Origin: Prostheceraeus crozeri
Lineage: Eukaryota > Platyhelminthes > Polycladida > Euryleptidae
Direction of reading: 5' to 3'
DNA length: 64,000 bases
NCBI GenBank assembly: GCA_907163375.1
Contig: CAJQUW010012504.1
Location: forward strand, 62,001-126,000
Shown in pieces: positions 11,545 to 22,415 of the stretch (the stretch's first letter is position 1; the number at the start of each line of letters is the position of its first letter). The notes beneath the pieces were generated by a model. It was not told the origin of the DNA. It saw only the letters and a list, made by a program, of their open reading frames with translations, and did no database searches. A program made the translations under genes and the position numbers.

Positions 11545-11800
11545 TATGGCTTTGGAGGTCATAGAAATGATTGCAATGAGTTTGAAATGCATAATTGCCC
11601 GCCATTTGAGGGTATATAATGCACCATTATACGCCTGCCAATTTCACATGGAATTCTTACCGCACCAGATAGCTATGAACCGTCGTCCGTCACTCCATTT
11701 TGAGAATCCATTAGTGAATGAATTTGTGAATAGATATTTCAAATCATTTTTAGATAGAAATCTGAATTTTAAATCTATTCACATTTGCAAACATTCATAG
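11545..11800 (+). repeat. Dispersed repeat, inverted copy at 42868-43087
   Basis: The stretch from GGCTTTGGAGGTC to the CATTCATAG end matches, in reverse, 42868-43087 over most of its length, including TTTGAAATGCAT and AATTTCACATGGAATTC. Likely a MITE; borders not fully resolved. Confidence 0.65.
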
Positions 11801-11840
11801 ATTTTCAAACTTTTCATGAATTAATAATTATTTTCCTGAA

Positions 11841-11946
11841 ATTGGAAAAGTACTACTTTTCCATACGAGGATATCTATTCACACGAGAGAGCGCCAGCGA
11901 TCGAGTGTGAATAGAAATCCGAGTATGGAAATAGTGCTTTTCCAAT
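11841..11946. mobile_element. 106-bp hairpin with GAGAGAGCGC core, upstream of the recombinase
   Basis: The ends are inverted (ATTGGAAAAG and CTTTTCCAAT). The arms continue with CCATAC/GTATGG and TCTATTCACAC/GTGTGAATAGA around the loop GAGAGAGCGCCAGCGATCGA. The left end holds the palindrome GGAAAAGTACTACTTTTCC. A second hairpin with the same plan but different arm bases is at 45753-45857. It is about 140 bp upstream of the open part of the recombinase gene. Confidence 0.8.
11847..11865. promoter_or_regulatory. Candidate recombination site, left (palindrome)
   Basis: GGAAAAGT-ACT-ACTTTTCC: two 8-bp inverted arms around a 3-bp centre, followed by CATA. The same site with centre AAA, also followed by CATA, occurs at 13307-13325, on the other side of the tyrosine recombinase gene. 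Inverted arms around a short spacer are the usual form of tyrosine recombinase targets; the role here is inferred. Confidence 0.5.
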
Positions 11947-12086
11947 GAAGGAACGTATTTTTTTCTGTGCATATCTATGACATCATCATGGAAATGTATT
12001 GATTTTCAAAACCAGACTTCCGTGTAGACTTCTCATTTTGTAATTTCAAATTGCTAAATCAACTTGTTGGTAGTATAGTTAGCAAA

Positions 12087-13069
12087 CTGCAAAAGAAATT
12101 AAGCGTTCTGCTGCTGAAATTATTGATGATATTCATCCTATGAAAAGTGTTAAAAAATACGATAAGAATTGGAAACAGTTTCAGGAATATTCTAAGTTAA
12201 ACAACGAAAAACCTAACGAAGAAAACTTTTTGCAGTATTTCGATTACTTGAAAAGAGAAAAGAAGTTGGCTTCAAGTACATTATGGTCTAGTTATTCTAT
12301 GTTGAATAATAAACTTCAACTATACCACAGAGGAAAACTCCAAGCTTATCCACGGTTGACTCTTCTATTAAAATCTTATGAGGCAGGTTATAAGCGAAAA
12401 ACTGCTAGTGTGTTTTCTAAAGAGGACATATTCAACTTTCTGGAGAACACGCCGAATGAGAAAGAATTCATACATATGAAGGCAGCTGTCACCGTGTGTT
12501 ATTTTGGAGGTTTAAGGTGCGCAGATCTCGCCAACTTAAACAGTGATGATTTTGAATTTAATGAATCTACAGGTATGTGGGTCACCTATTCCGTGAGCAA
12601 ACAGAAAGGTGAGCAATTCAATAATAAATTTAATATTCCACTGGAATATTGTGGCTTTTTGGAAAAGTATGACAACATGTTGGCAGACTGTGAAGCTTCT
12701 GAAGGAAGATTTATGAAATCATATCGCTTGCATAAAGATGGTCGATCTTATTATACCAAACAACCAATGGGAGTGCATCTATTAGCTAAAATAACTCAGA
12801 ATGTTGCGACGTTTTTGAAACTGGAACAACCAACAACTTATACGGGGCATGCTATGAGGAGAGCTTCAGCAAATATTCTTACTGAAGCTGGAGCATCTTC
12901 AACATCTTTGCAAAAACACTTCAACTGGAAAAACCAAAGCACGGCATTAAAGTATGTGGACAATACAACTTCGCAGAAACTCAGCATTGCGAGCCTAATG
13001 AAAAAGCAACCGTCAAGTTCTTCGGGCATTCATATGCAGAATCACACGTCCAAAAGGGCTGAACAGTAA
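12087..13069 (+). CDS. Crypton-type tyrosine recombinase, catalytically complete
   Basis: A DNA-cutting and joining enzyme of the tyrosine recombinase (phage-integrase-like) family, as carried by Crypton transposons of animals. Counting from the first ATG (12140), residues 1-80 form an alpha-helical core-binding domain (YDKNWKQFQEYS ... ASSTLWSSYSMLNN) and 90-280 the catalytic domain. All catalytic positions are visible: Arg126 in GGLRCADL, Lys154 or Lys156 in SKQKGE, His237 and Arg240 in TGHAMRR, His260 or Trp263 in KHFNWKN, and Tyr272 in ALKYVDN. The frame is open 53 bases upstream of the ATG, back to an AG at 12085-12086 after a TAG, so an upstream exon or non-ATG extension is possible. 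The last 30 residues are Ser/Lys-rich. No zinc finger is seen. There are no internal stops, so it is either recently mobile or kept by selection. Family assignment is strong; Crypton subgroup not determined. Confidence 0.88.
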
Positions 13070-13306
13070 AAAAATCATCAATTTTTCCAATTGCTCTAAC
13101 ATTGTTTTCAACTTTTGATGTTAGAAAACATTCCAGTTAATGTGTTAATTGTTCGCTAAAATTATTTGCAATTAGAACTCTTTTATCATTGTCTACCGAT
13201 AATTTTATATAACATGTAATACACACATATTGTTGCTTGCTATTTTCTTAATTAATAAAAATTTAACAAAAAAGTAAAAGTTGTACGGAAAAGTAAAAAT
13301 GAGTAG

Positions 13307-13325
13307 GGAAAAGTAAAACTTTTCC
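13307..13325. promoter_or_regulatory. Candidate recombination site, right (palindrome)
   Basis: GGAAAAGT-AAA-ACTTTTCC, followed by CATA. It differs from the left site at 11847 only at two central bases. Extra half-sites GGAAAAGTAAAA lie just before it (about 13287). With the left copy it brackets the recombinase gene in a unit of about 1.46 kb. Confidence 0.5.
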
Positions 13326-13379
13326 ATAGATATATTGTAAGGAAAAGAGAGCTTTTTACTATATAGAAAATCAGACATG

Positions 13380-14450
13380 TTGAAGTGTCAGAGAATTGTA
13401 ATTCTGTTCATTATACTGCCTATGGAATCAGCTGTCATAAATTCTCTCATATCCGTTTCAGTCAAAACATTGGAAAACTGTCTACTTAATATTTGATTAG
13501 CAAGAGCGAACTGTGTTGACGCGAGCTTCGTGTCAGGTAAAAAATCACCAATGCGTTCGTCAGTTTGACTGTAAACGTGGAATCATCATTCTAATCGCTG
13601 TTCAAGGATAAATACAGATCATTAATATTTTGATTGTGCTCTACACCTGTTGTGTATTCTTCGTGACCATTCAATTCAAATTGCACTTGACACTGAACAA
13701 TCGATGAATTGTGCTAACAAAGTAATATCGGATGAAAAACGTGCAAAATGTGAGAATGATAACTGATTTTGCTCTGCCAATGCCTGTAAGTTGAGGTTGA
13801 TAATTTTCAAAGAAGAATGAACAGTTCGTAAAATGATAGTTCTAGGCCAAAATTATGAATTACATTTTTCATCACTCATAAGCAAATATGCATTTGCAAG
13901 TTATTTTCCAAGTTTGCGTGTTCAAGCATTCTTCGTCACATGATTTGATGACGACATATGTCTTGCTTTTTGACACATTTCCATGATGTATTTTTCATGT
14001 ACTTTCTCTTAACGATCGGTGGTACAATCCCGGTGGCATGATCTTGCTTCCCCTATCTGTAACTTCCCGGAGGAAACATAGACTCGAGATTTGTGTGTGA
14101 TGCATCTACCCCAGGAAACAGAATATCTTGACATAATCAGCAGATACATTTTCCGCATGCTTTGATTTGCCCTTCGCTCCGGACGTGGAACACTGACAAC
14201 AAAGGCTATAAATCATCCAAAGATTCATTCATTCTCTATCTCTGAATGTTAAACTTTGGAATCCTGTAAATAATTAGGTAATTAAAAGTCATGAACGAAT
14301 GAGTACAAATTAATACTACCAACATAGAGCAACCTATTCCAGTATAGAGCAGGTACTGAAATACGTATAAAGGCTAGTCGACTCAACTTAAGACGGTAAG
14401 GGAAATAAATTAATACTTATAAACGATTTTATTTTACTATATAAGAACTG
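13380..14450. other. Intergenic DNA, nothing recognised
   Basis: AT-rich, no long frames and no repeat I could match elsewhere in the window. Confidence 0.4.
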
Positions 14451-14459
14451 AAATAAGAG

Positions 14460-15057
14460 TTCGTCATGGACCTGACGAGAAGCTAACTAAACTAACAAAA
14501 GGTGAAAATTAGAAACCTAAAAAACTATGTTAAAAATCCTAAAAAACTTAGTTTGCTATGTATGGAGTCATCAGGGAGGAACCATGTGACTGCATGAAGC
14601 AAGGTTTCGGTCCCTAACCTCCAACCTATACCACATGGCGGGGCCAGGCCAACCATATCGAATGTACGATATGGAAGGTCTCTCCAAGCCTGAGGAAACA
14701 TAGCACAATCTAACCGAAAATAAAATTATTTTTTTTTGGAATTTTTAGGACAAAGGGGAGCACATGAAACTATAAGAGGTTTTCCTAGCCCAACATGCCA
14801 ATGATAGATGGCATTTAGCGGGGCGAAAAACAACCAAACTTAAAAACGAGGAACCTATTCTTGGAGAAGGACTTAATGCAAGAATTAACCAGCAAATTAT
14901 TCTTATAACCCCGTCCTTCAAAGATATCAAAAATGCCCTTAGCTCTTGAAGTGAAGGCGGAAGCATCAGATGAAATCCTGGTGAACCTGATGAGTTGGGC
15001 AGCAAAGGAGTTGCCATAGATAGGAGATACCATAGATAGTTTTAGCACTGATTTCAT
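14460..15057 (-). pseudogene. Retroelement fragment: reverse-transcriptase C-terminal region and tail
   Basis: The minus frame at 14815-15057 reads SFAAQLIRFTRISSDASAF, then RGY and SFSKNRFLVFKFG. This pattern (LIRF.R..S ... RGY ... K.F) is what follows the catalytic fingers/palm in animal reverse transcriptases of the Penelope/LINE-like kind. The upstream catalytic part is not seen. Positions 14460-14814 would then be the element's 3' trailing DNA, holding a GC-rich patch at 14630-14690. It is a short remnant. Family assignment is from memory of the motif and moderate. Confidence 0.5.
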
Positions 15058-15951
15058 TGCGAAGATACTAATTTCATTTCATAGATAGTTTTTGGCTCAT
15101 TGTGAATGTAGCTGATACCATTATGATTCTGACTGATTTATATGACTAATCTGACTGATCTGGCATGATAAATGCGGAGTTACCACTCCACCTAATATGC
15201 TTACTGTATGGCTCAGACCTTCATTGGATATAATGATCCCCCTTGTCGAATGGTTTTCAGTGGACGATTTGCGTAGTTTTAAAAGAACGGAGAAACAATG
15301 TGTGCATCTTGTCTATCCTTTGCTAGCAATTTCTAAACTTAACGACTGAACGAAGTCAATCCCGAAAAATCTCTGGGTTTTATGATCGTCCATCCCGGGA
15401 TCCCGGGATTGTACACCCTAGTCTGACCCATCGAGAAGAGACATCGGTTGCATTAGATCTTTATGCCGGTGATTCAATCACCATATCTAGACATGTATGA
15501 CCAGGATGGAAGGATGGATGTTTTTCTAATCCTTAGCATCAATGATAACAAGTACTTAAAACTGACAGACACCAGCTGCGGTTCCTTTTATAGCCGGTGA
15601 TGTCTACACTGCGTGCTGATATAATGAGAAAAGAAGATCGATGTTTGTAGATTTTACAGATTAAGGAAAAAGACAATTTCAGGCATTTCAAAACATTGTG
15701 GATCTAAACTTGTACAACAGCAGAAGAAGTTATGAGAAATGAAGTTTATTTGAGTTCAACACAGCAATGTTGGTCCTGTAAGCTATTACACACTTTTTCA
15801 ATTTAGTAAAAGGTACAATAATGAAATTGTAAAAATGAACGACGACCGCAGCATTTTTCAACGATGAAACATGCATCCTCGGATGAGCTGGTAGAGAGGC
15901 AACGGCACAGACACAATGTAGAGGACTGCCAAGCGGATTGACAGATATCAT
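15058..15951. other. Intergenic DNA with a solitary hAT-like end at about 15388-15421
   Basis: The segment ending GGGATTGTACACCCTA resembles a hAT terminal repeat (read inward, TAGGGTGTACAATCCCGGG), but no matching partner end was found nearby. The rest is unremarkable. Confidence 0.35.
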
Positions 15952-17103
15952 GATGTTGGCAGGGCTCCCACTCCATAATTTGCGAAAATTTGCGCAGCTT
16001 TTGATTTCAGGGATAAAATTCGAAACTCTTGTGCCTAGACCCCCTGTGTCGCCATCTTTGTGTTTGTGATTTATTTAATTGCTTCAAGTTATTATCTTAT
16101 TGCATTTCTAAAATATCAATGTAGACCAAAGTTTGAGCTAATGAACTGCTAAATGATTGTCAATCAATATTTTATTATATCATGTGATGGTTATCTAGGA
16201 GTTAAGTAGGACATATGTAATTTAGGCATAAGGCCGTACCTGTAATAATGTATGTAATTAATTGTAGGGCCTAGTCAAGCATGTAATTTATAGATACTTA
16301 CTAGCTACAAGTGATGTATCCAGTAATAGTTTTTTGAAAACAAAGGAAAAGTCATGTTTATGATATCTTTATATAATGGTATTCAAACAATTATTTTTTT
16401 GAAATCTCGATACAATATGGGCAGTCTGAACGTAAAAATCTTACGAAACAGCGAAATATATAAAACAATTTTTGGCATTGTAAACATAAAACAATAAAAA
16501 ACAATTCTAAAATGAATGCGTATATACAAAGAGTGGCAGTATACTAAAAGAAGGTATACTAGTTCGAAGTGTAGTCGCAATTATGCAGTTTTTTTAAAGG
16601 CGTTTCACGGGTCAAGTTTCCTATCGTGGAATTATATTTAGGTACCGTCTAACATAATAGATGTCGATATAATATTTGTCATACAATTAATCAGTTTTTG
16701 TCGATAAAGACAGAAATGTTCTCTATTAATGATGATATCGAGGATGAAATTATAATGAATTTGTTTTGGAAATAATATGACTTTGGAAATATAAACGTTC
16801 GAGACAGTTGATGGTTAGAAGCTTATATTTCAAACTTAAGTAAACATAGCATAATTATGACGTTTGTTTTGCATGATTACTAAAACTCAATAGACATTTT
16901 GATTTATTCGGAATGATCAGTCGATATTGTGTTTTGAACCGTGAAGAAATTCTTTAAAAAACGAATATTATGTAATAGTATAAGAAAGGAACCTGTAAAA
17001 CACAAAATTGTCAAATTTGCTTAGAAAATTGGAATTTCCTAAAAATTTGCGCATTTGCGCAGAATTTGAAAATTTGCGCAGGAGTGGGAGCCCTGGATGT
17101 TGG
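15952..17103. mobile_element. Non-autonomous hAT element, 1136 bp, with perfect 8-bp target duplication
   Basis: The element spans 15960-17095. Ends are CAGGGCTCCCACTCC and GGAGTGGGAGCCCTG, exact inverted repeats, followed inside by repeated AATTTGCGCA words. GATGTTGG stands on both sides (15952-15959, 17096-17103): the 8-bp duplication typical of hAT transposons. The AT-rich interior has no transposase frame. Confidence 0.92.
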
Positions 17104-17182
17104 GTGATATCAGTCCCGAGTCTGATCAAGTTTCGATCCAATCATCACATTCCCTCCTCTGTTTTGAAGACGATAATTTCTG

Positions 17183-17707
17183 GGTACTTGTAGGTTTTAT
17201 CCCCCCCCACTCCTTCAAAATTCGATAAATCATGTTACACTGAACTGATCGCTATGAAACTTGAGGAGCCAAATTTCATTCAAATCGGATAAATAGTTGC
17301 AAATCGGATACACTGTCTTGTAGAATGTATAATTCCGTGCGTTTGTAGAAATTCAACGGAAGTCTTCTCATCCTTGCAAATCGATGCCAGAGTCAACAAG
17401 TTCATCCTTGATCGAAGTGACAATGAGACAGGTGCAGCGATCGTATGTGTTGCCCCTAGGCAATGAGTCACATATATGTGCGTATATGCGCCGACAATCA
17501 AGGTCAACCATGAACAGTCATTTTTGAGGATTGGCATATTCTACGTTATCGACTGTAGCGCAGCAACTATTTATCCGATTTGAATGAAATTTGGTATGTT
17601 GAGAGAAAATATCCATAGCTAGACACTCCTCAAGTTTCATAGCGATCAGTTTAGTATAACATTATTTATCGAATTTTGAATGAGTATGGATAAAACCTAC
17701 AAGTACC
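17183..17707. repeat. Foldback element, about 525 bp
   Basis: The left arm starts GGTACTTGTAGGTTTTATCC; the right arm ends with its complement. The arms stay complementary for about 150 bp (AATTCGATAAAT, AACTGATCGCTATGAAACTT, AATCGGATAAATAGTTGC) around a unique centre. No coding capacity. Confidence 0.85.
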
Positions 17708-17842
17708 GTTGTGTGATTTCTCCATCACAGATAGACACACCTCATATTTGTCCCTTCGGCGATGTTTGCTTGCTATGACTGCTCAAAAATGTTGTTCGAA
17801 CAGATTAAATGATTGTGAAACAGATGATTTGATCCTCTGTCG

Positions 17843-17925
17843 GTTGTTGGAGTGGTACAGTGGTTAAAGACTTGGTGTCACGATCTTTCCGTGGATGGAC
17901 CGATTCCCTATCAAGAATGTCATTT
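17843..17925 (+). mobile_element. Weak tRNA-derived SINE remnant
   Basis: GTGGTACAGTGGTTAAAGA (A-box-like) and GGACCGATTCCC (degenerate B-box) at tRNA-like spacing. Old copy. Confidence 0.4.
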
Positions 17926-18380
17926 GAGTCAGATGAATTCATCAACGTCACTTTAATGCACTGGTTTGTGTTTTTATTTAATCTAGAATATGAAGCTTAC
18001 AAGAAATGACATTTATGAACCTTCTAGTGCCTCATACTCCGCACGTTAGTACAAAGTGAATGTCACAAAAATAGTCCTGCACCGCTTGATGTGAATTCTT
18101 TCAGAATGCCCACTAGTCTGAAGACAGAAGTAAAATGAAAAAAAGTTTTACCTAATGTTTTTGCGCAGCACAACGGCTGCATCCTCATCAATTCTCCAAA
18201 TACCTTCATTCCGATGTGAAGTCTAACATCTGCGCTGTGTTACTGTAGGTGAGACAACCCTTAGCTTTAGATATCTGTGGTATTGCCAACATAATTGTCA
18301 ACTTAATTGTGATTTATATTCCCACAGAACTTGTAGATGTAATTGTCCTTGTAGTCAACATTAAAGATTGCCAATAATGT

Positions 18381-18680
18381 TTTAAGTGCAACACATGGGA
18401 GCATATCGGCCGGGACCTACATCTACATGCGCATAGGAAAGACCGACGAAGAGCTTCGATTTACTCATGTGACTGATTCTAACCCAATGATGCAGTCGTT
18501 GACAAGTGCATCTAAGTGAAAACGCGTGCGATGTTTGTGCCACTATTGTTAATCGCATGACGCTTTGCTTCCATTCTAGAGGTTTTATTGTTATGTATAT
18601 GTACATGTTGCGAGAATGAAATCTTGTGATATTTATGTACTTCGAATAGTATAACAAGTAAGAATAGAAGAATACAAGTG
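18381..18680 (-). repeat. Partial copy of hAT-type MITE family B
   Basis: 18470-18595 matches the MITE nested at 20760-21010 (ATTCTAACCCAATGATGCAG, CTAGAGGTTTTATTGTT). The 5' part has diverged or been lost. Confidence 0.55.
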
Positions 18681-18797
18681 GTCACCGTGGCGCACTGGTG
18701 AAGTGCTTGGCATAGCGATCTGCTTGTCTCGAGGTCGAACCCCACTGGTGTCATTGGAAGTCGGCAGGAAGGGTATCCGGCCTAAAAGGATCACACC
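18681..18797 (+). mobile_element. tRNA-derived SINE
   Basis: CGTGGCGCACTGGTGAAG (A-box) and GAGGTCGAACCCC (B-box), followed by a body GTGTCATTGGAAGTCGGCAG shared with the SINE at 50896. The hAT element at 18798 interrupts its downstream part, so the SINE is older than the hAT insertion. Confidence 0.8.
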
Positions 18798-19348
18798 CAG
18801 GGATTGTGAATAATTGATTGGTGAATAAAAAGTCAATTATTTTTCTATCATTCAATTAATTTTGATTGGAAATTTATCAATGAATTGATTGCAATTAAGA
18901 TGACAAGTGGTAGCTGGCTCAATATGTTCCCTAATGCAGAGAACTATTGTTCTCAGTGGTGGAAAAACTAAGCCAAAGTATGTATGACATGCGTGTATGC
19001 AGTCCGTTCGCCTGCGATTTTAACTGTCAAATGGAAGTTTGTCTCAAAGGAGTGTGTGTAGACCTAAATGAAGTTTGAATGCACAAATCAAAATGTTAAG
19101 ATATGTAGCATGCTTCCTTTGTATACTTACTTTGGTACAAATGTTTCAGGTGAATTTTTAAAAACACAGGAATACTGCTAAGTGCTAGTTAGCAGTTAAT
19201 GTTAACATAGGCGGAAATTATGGACACTGATCCAATTAATTGCAATTAATTTTAATCATTCAATCAATTAACAATTGGATACGAATTATCAATCAATTAA
19301 TTGGTCCAATTAAATTGCAATTTATTTTTTACAATCCCTGATTACACT
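18790..19348. mobile_element. Non-autonomous hAT element, 543 bp, inserted in a SINE
   Basis: The element spans 18798-19340. Ends are CAGGGATTGT and ACAATCCCTG. Flanking 8-mers ATCACACC and ATTACACT agree at 6 of 8 positions, fitting an aged hAT target duplication. The subterminal AT-rich arms (AATTAATTG-type words) are also inverted. Confidence 0.8.
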
Positions 19349-20263
19349 GCTTCACTCCTGTCAAGATCGGTAGTGCCCGCATGCTCTGTCTCGAGAGAAA
19401 ACATCTGTCTGTCCTGTAAAAAGGTGACCTGATTGTCTATATATACACGATCAAGCACTTATCTAAGTTTCAGATAAGTTCTTTGATTGCATAAAACACA
19501 CTCGTGAATATCAATTTCATGAAAGTATGCCGCCCTTGAACATGAACAACGTCTCTCATAAATTGTTTACTTTATCGCATATTATTGCACGAAATCTGAC
19601 GGTTTTTTAACATCAATCGAGATGATTACAATTGTGTAAAACTGAGGTGTGACTCTTGAAAACAGAAGTGGTTTATTGCTTGCAATTTTACTTTTTTGAT
19701 CTTGTACGTGTTTATTCGGCGTCCTGATTCAATCGGACGAGCTTTTAGACACCCCAAACATTGAATTAAAAAAAATTCAGACAATTCGAAGGATTTGAAC
19801 CCCTATTTACAGCAAGTGTTCGGATTCAAGTGAGGAATTTCAAATATCTTAACCACGACAGCATAGGGAATAGTGGAAGCGTCAAGGGATTGTTGAAATT
19901 GGCTCATGAATTCTCTGTAATTGGTGAACAGATGATTGTGAAAGCGTCAGTTGTTGGTGAGACTCATTGACTATGTAATGTATAGTTGGAGAAGACGCGT
20001 CGTTGCAGGGAAGTTATCATATCCAGGTGAGTTCGATACATGGTTGCTCAATACATTGTCTCAGTCATAGAAAGAATTTTATCAAAATGCCTTTACATTA
20101 AAAATATTTGAATCCTAAGCTGTCAGTCCCTGGAGGCCGCATTCGTTAAAGGACCTTTGTCATAACAACGCTTGTCCGTTGTAGTTATTTATTGAGTGTC
20201 GGATTTCTATGATTTCAAATATCTTCGATCTCACACAGATTTCTCATGACGCAGATAAGTAAT
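19349..20263. other. Intergenic DNA, nothing recognised
   Basis: No repeat match inside the window, no coding frame with family features. Confidence 0.4.
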
Positions 20264-21056
20264 CTTGTCACCACAGAATTAGATTGTTTAAGGGTATCAC
20301 TTTGTTAGAAGTGCAAACTAATTCAAAGCGATGGCACATTCAGGAACTTACTAAGTGGACAAAAAGAAATTTTCAATGCCTTACAGAGAGAAAAAATAGT
20401 CGTGCGTCGCTTGCGGATTGCTGTGAATTCCTTCAAAGTGCTTCGATCGACACGATTCCTTCAGATTCGAAGAATTCAGATCACTGCACAATAGCTTTCT
20501 CGATAATATTGACCCTTCCGATCATCATTAAAAAAAGTTAGCAGGCGCACGAAAAACGTTCACAAACTTTTCTGTAAAACTTGACATCGTCTGTGTCTCT
20601 TTGCTGTGTGATGCGGTTGATAACAGTCATTGAAGCTTCGCACAATTTGGCGTGTTTAATGTTGAACTGAGTTAATTGTTCGATTGCTATGGTATTATGT
20701 CAGCAGATTGTGCCATCTCATTGGCGTTACATGTTCCAATGTTTCCTATCTAGTCAAACCATGGAAATAAACTGTTTATCTGAAGTTCGCTAGAATGGAA
20801 ATTGACTCAAGGTCGCGGCACATCCGGGGGAACTAAGTTGGGGCATGAAGAACCAATTAAAACTTTCGAAAGTGTGACTGATTCTAACCCAATGATACAG
20901 ACGTTGGCAGGTGCATCTAAGTGAAAATGCGTGCAATTTATGTGCCGTTATTGTGCATTGCATGAAGCTTAATTTCCATTCTAGAGGTTTTATTGTTGTC
21001 AATTTCTATGAGTCAAACAGAAGAAGAGAAGACCTGTCTAATTCTCTGCTTGACAC
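20264..21056 (+). mobile_element. hAT-type MITE family A, copy 2, carrying a nested insertion
   Basis: The element spans 20272-21048, with ends CACAGAATTAGATTG and CTGTCTAATTCTCTG. The flanks CTTGTCAC (20264-20271) and CTTGACAC (21049-21056) form an 8-bp target duplication with one mismatch. This proves the family's borders and its hAT-like integration. The copy is split by family B at 20760-21010. Confidence 0.9.
20752..21018 (-). mobile_element. hAT-type MITE family B nested in family A
   Basis: The insert spans 20760-21010 (251 bp), with ends CATGGAAATAAAC and the complement of CATAGAAATTGAC. The host sequence AGTCAAAC is duplicated exactly on both sides (20752-20759, 21011-21018). Other family B pieces: 18470-18595 and 55910-56069. 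Confidence 0.9.
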
Positions 21057-21686
21057 GGATGTTTCCCAATTTCTATGATTGCATCCGATAACTTCGTGTT
21101 AATCATGTCATAGATATCTACCATGCTTGCAGACTTACTTCACCTCTTGGCATTCATATTGACGCAAGTTTCTTCTCATTCACAAGTTAATCATCAACTT
21201 TGTCCGAGGAATGAGGTTTCAACTCTGTCTTGATATTTGAATCTAAGATGCTGACGGTGGAGAGTATACTGAGTCAATATTTGTCGAAAATCTGTCACCA
21301 GATGATGAATATTAAACTTCTGAAGGATGCAATGTTGTTGCTGTTTTGTAATTAACTGAAATTTCAATACATGATTAACCAGCTTCAAGTTGGCGGCTTT
21401 CTCTTTTCTTCAAGACCGCCTTCGGAGGTGCAAATTAGCATCTGTTGTTCAGAGATTTCATTAAAGCCTTTAATGGGTTAAGGAGAAGCGAATCTTAATT
21501 GTGAAAGGAGCGTGAACCTTGTAGGTCTTCCAACATGTCGACTTTTCACATCGGAGACTCCATGAACTGCGTGATGATACAGAAGAACAAGTATGTCATG
21601 TTAGGCGTCTCTGTAACTTACTAATTAAGACTGGCAGCTGCTCAGCTTATACCGTTAGACATCATTTGATTTCTAGATTTCAATGT
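21057..21686. other. Spacer, nothing recognised
   Basis: No coding or repeat signal supported. Confidence 0.35.
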
Positions 21687-22415
21687 ATAGTCCTGCAGCC
21701 AGAACGAGTTTCTGCAGGGAACGAGGCCGACAATGAGACTTTCACAGAATGATGTACACCCTATGCCTACTACGAATCGGCACGTCTGCCGAGTTCTAGT
21801 GAGTTCCTCTTCTTGTCAGACAAGATCAAAGAAAAACACATGTAAATCCAATCGGACGCGTATTGCAGTTTTTGGCTAAAATAAAATTTTGTATGTTTTC
21901 TCTGATTAAATAAAAAGTACTAAGGCCAGATTCATAATTTTTGGCATGAAATGTCTTCAGGTCATTTCCTTTCATTTTCATGCACCCCTGTCTATATAGC
22001 TAAACGCATTTAGATTTGGAGAGCCTCTTAATGTCGGCAAGCACAAACATTTCCAGCAACTTTATCCACTTTCAGCCACATTCTCACATGTATTGTCGAT
22101 CAGAAGCATGATAATAGCATATGTACATAATAGGAAATGACCTGAAAACATTCCATGCCAAAATTTATGAATCTGGCCTTAGTACTTTTTATTTAATCAG
22201 AGAAAACATACAACATTTCATTTTAGCCAAAAACTGCAATCTGCGTCCCTTTGTTGGATTTACATGTGTTTTTTTAATCTTGTCTGACATGAAGAGGAAC
22301 TCACTAGGACTCGGCAGACAGGCAGATTTGTAGTAGGCATAGGGTGTGCATCATTCTGTGAAAGTCTCACTTTCGGCCTCGTTCCCTGCAGAAACTCGTT
22401 CTGGCTGCCGGACTA
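21687..22415. repeat. Long foldback element, about 730 bp, GCAGCCAGAACGAG ends
   Basis: The left end TAGTCCTGCAGCCAGAACGA and the right end (GTTCTGGCTGCCGGACTAG) are complementary, and the two arms pair over roughly 340 bp each (GTTTCTGCAGGGAACGAGGCC; GTGAGTTCCTCTTC; AAACACATGTAAATCCAA). A shorter copy lies at 38233. No gene inside. Confidence 0.9.

Noticed and set aside
12838-13029. Minus-strand frame inside the recombinase gene
   Set aside because: Shadow of the plus-strand coding sequence.
15388-15421. A complete hAT element ending at ACACCCTA
   Set aside because: Only one end is visible; no matching inverted end upstream or downstream.
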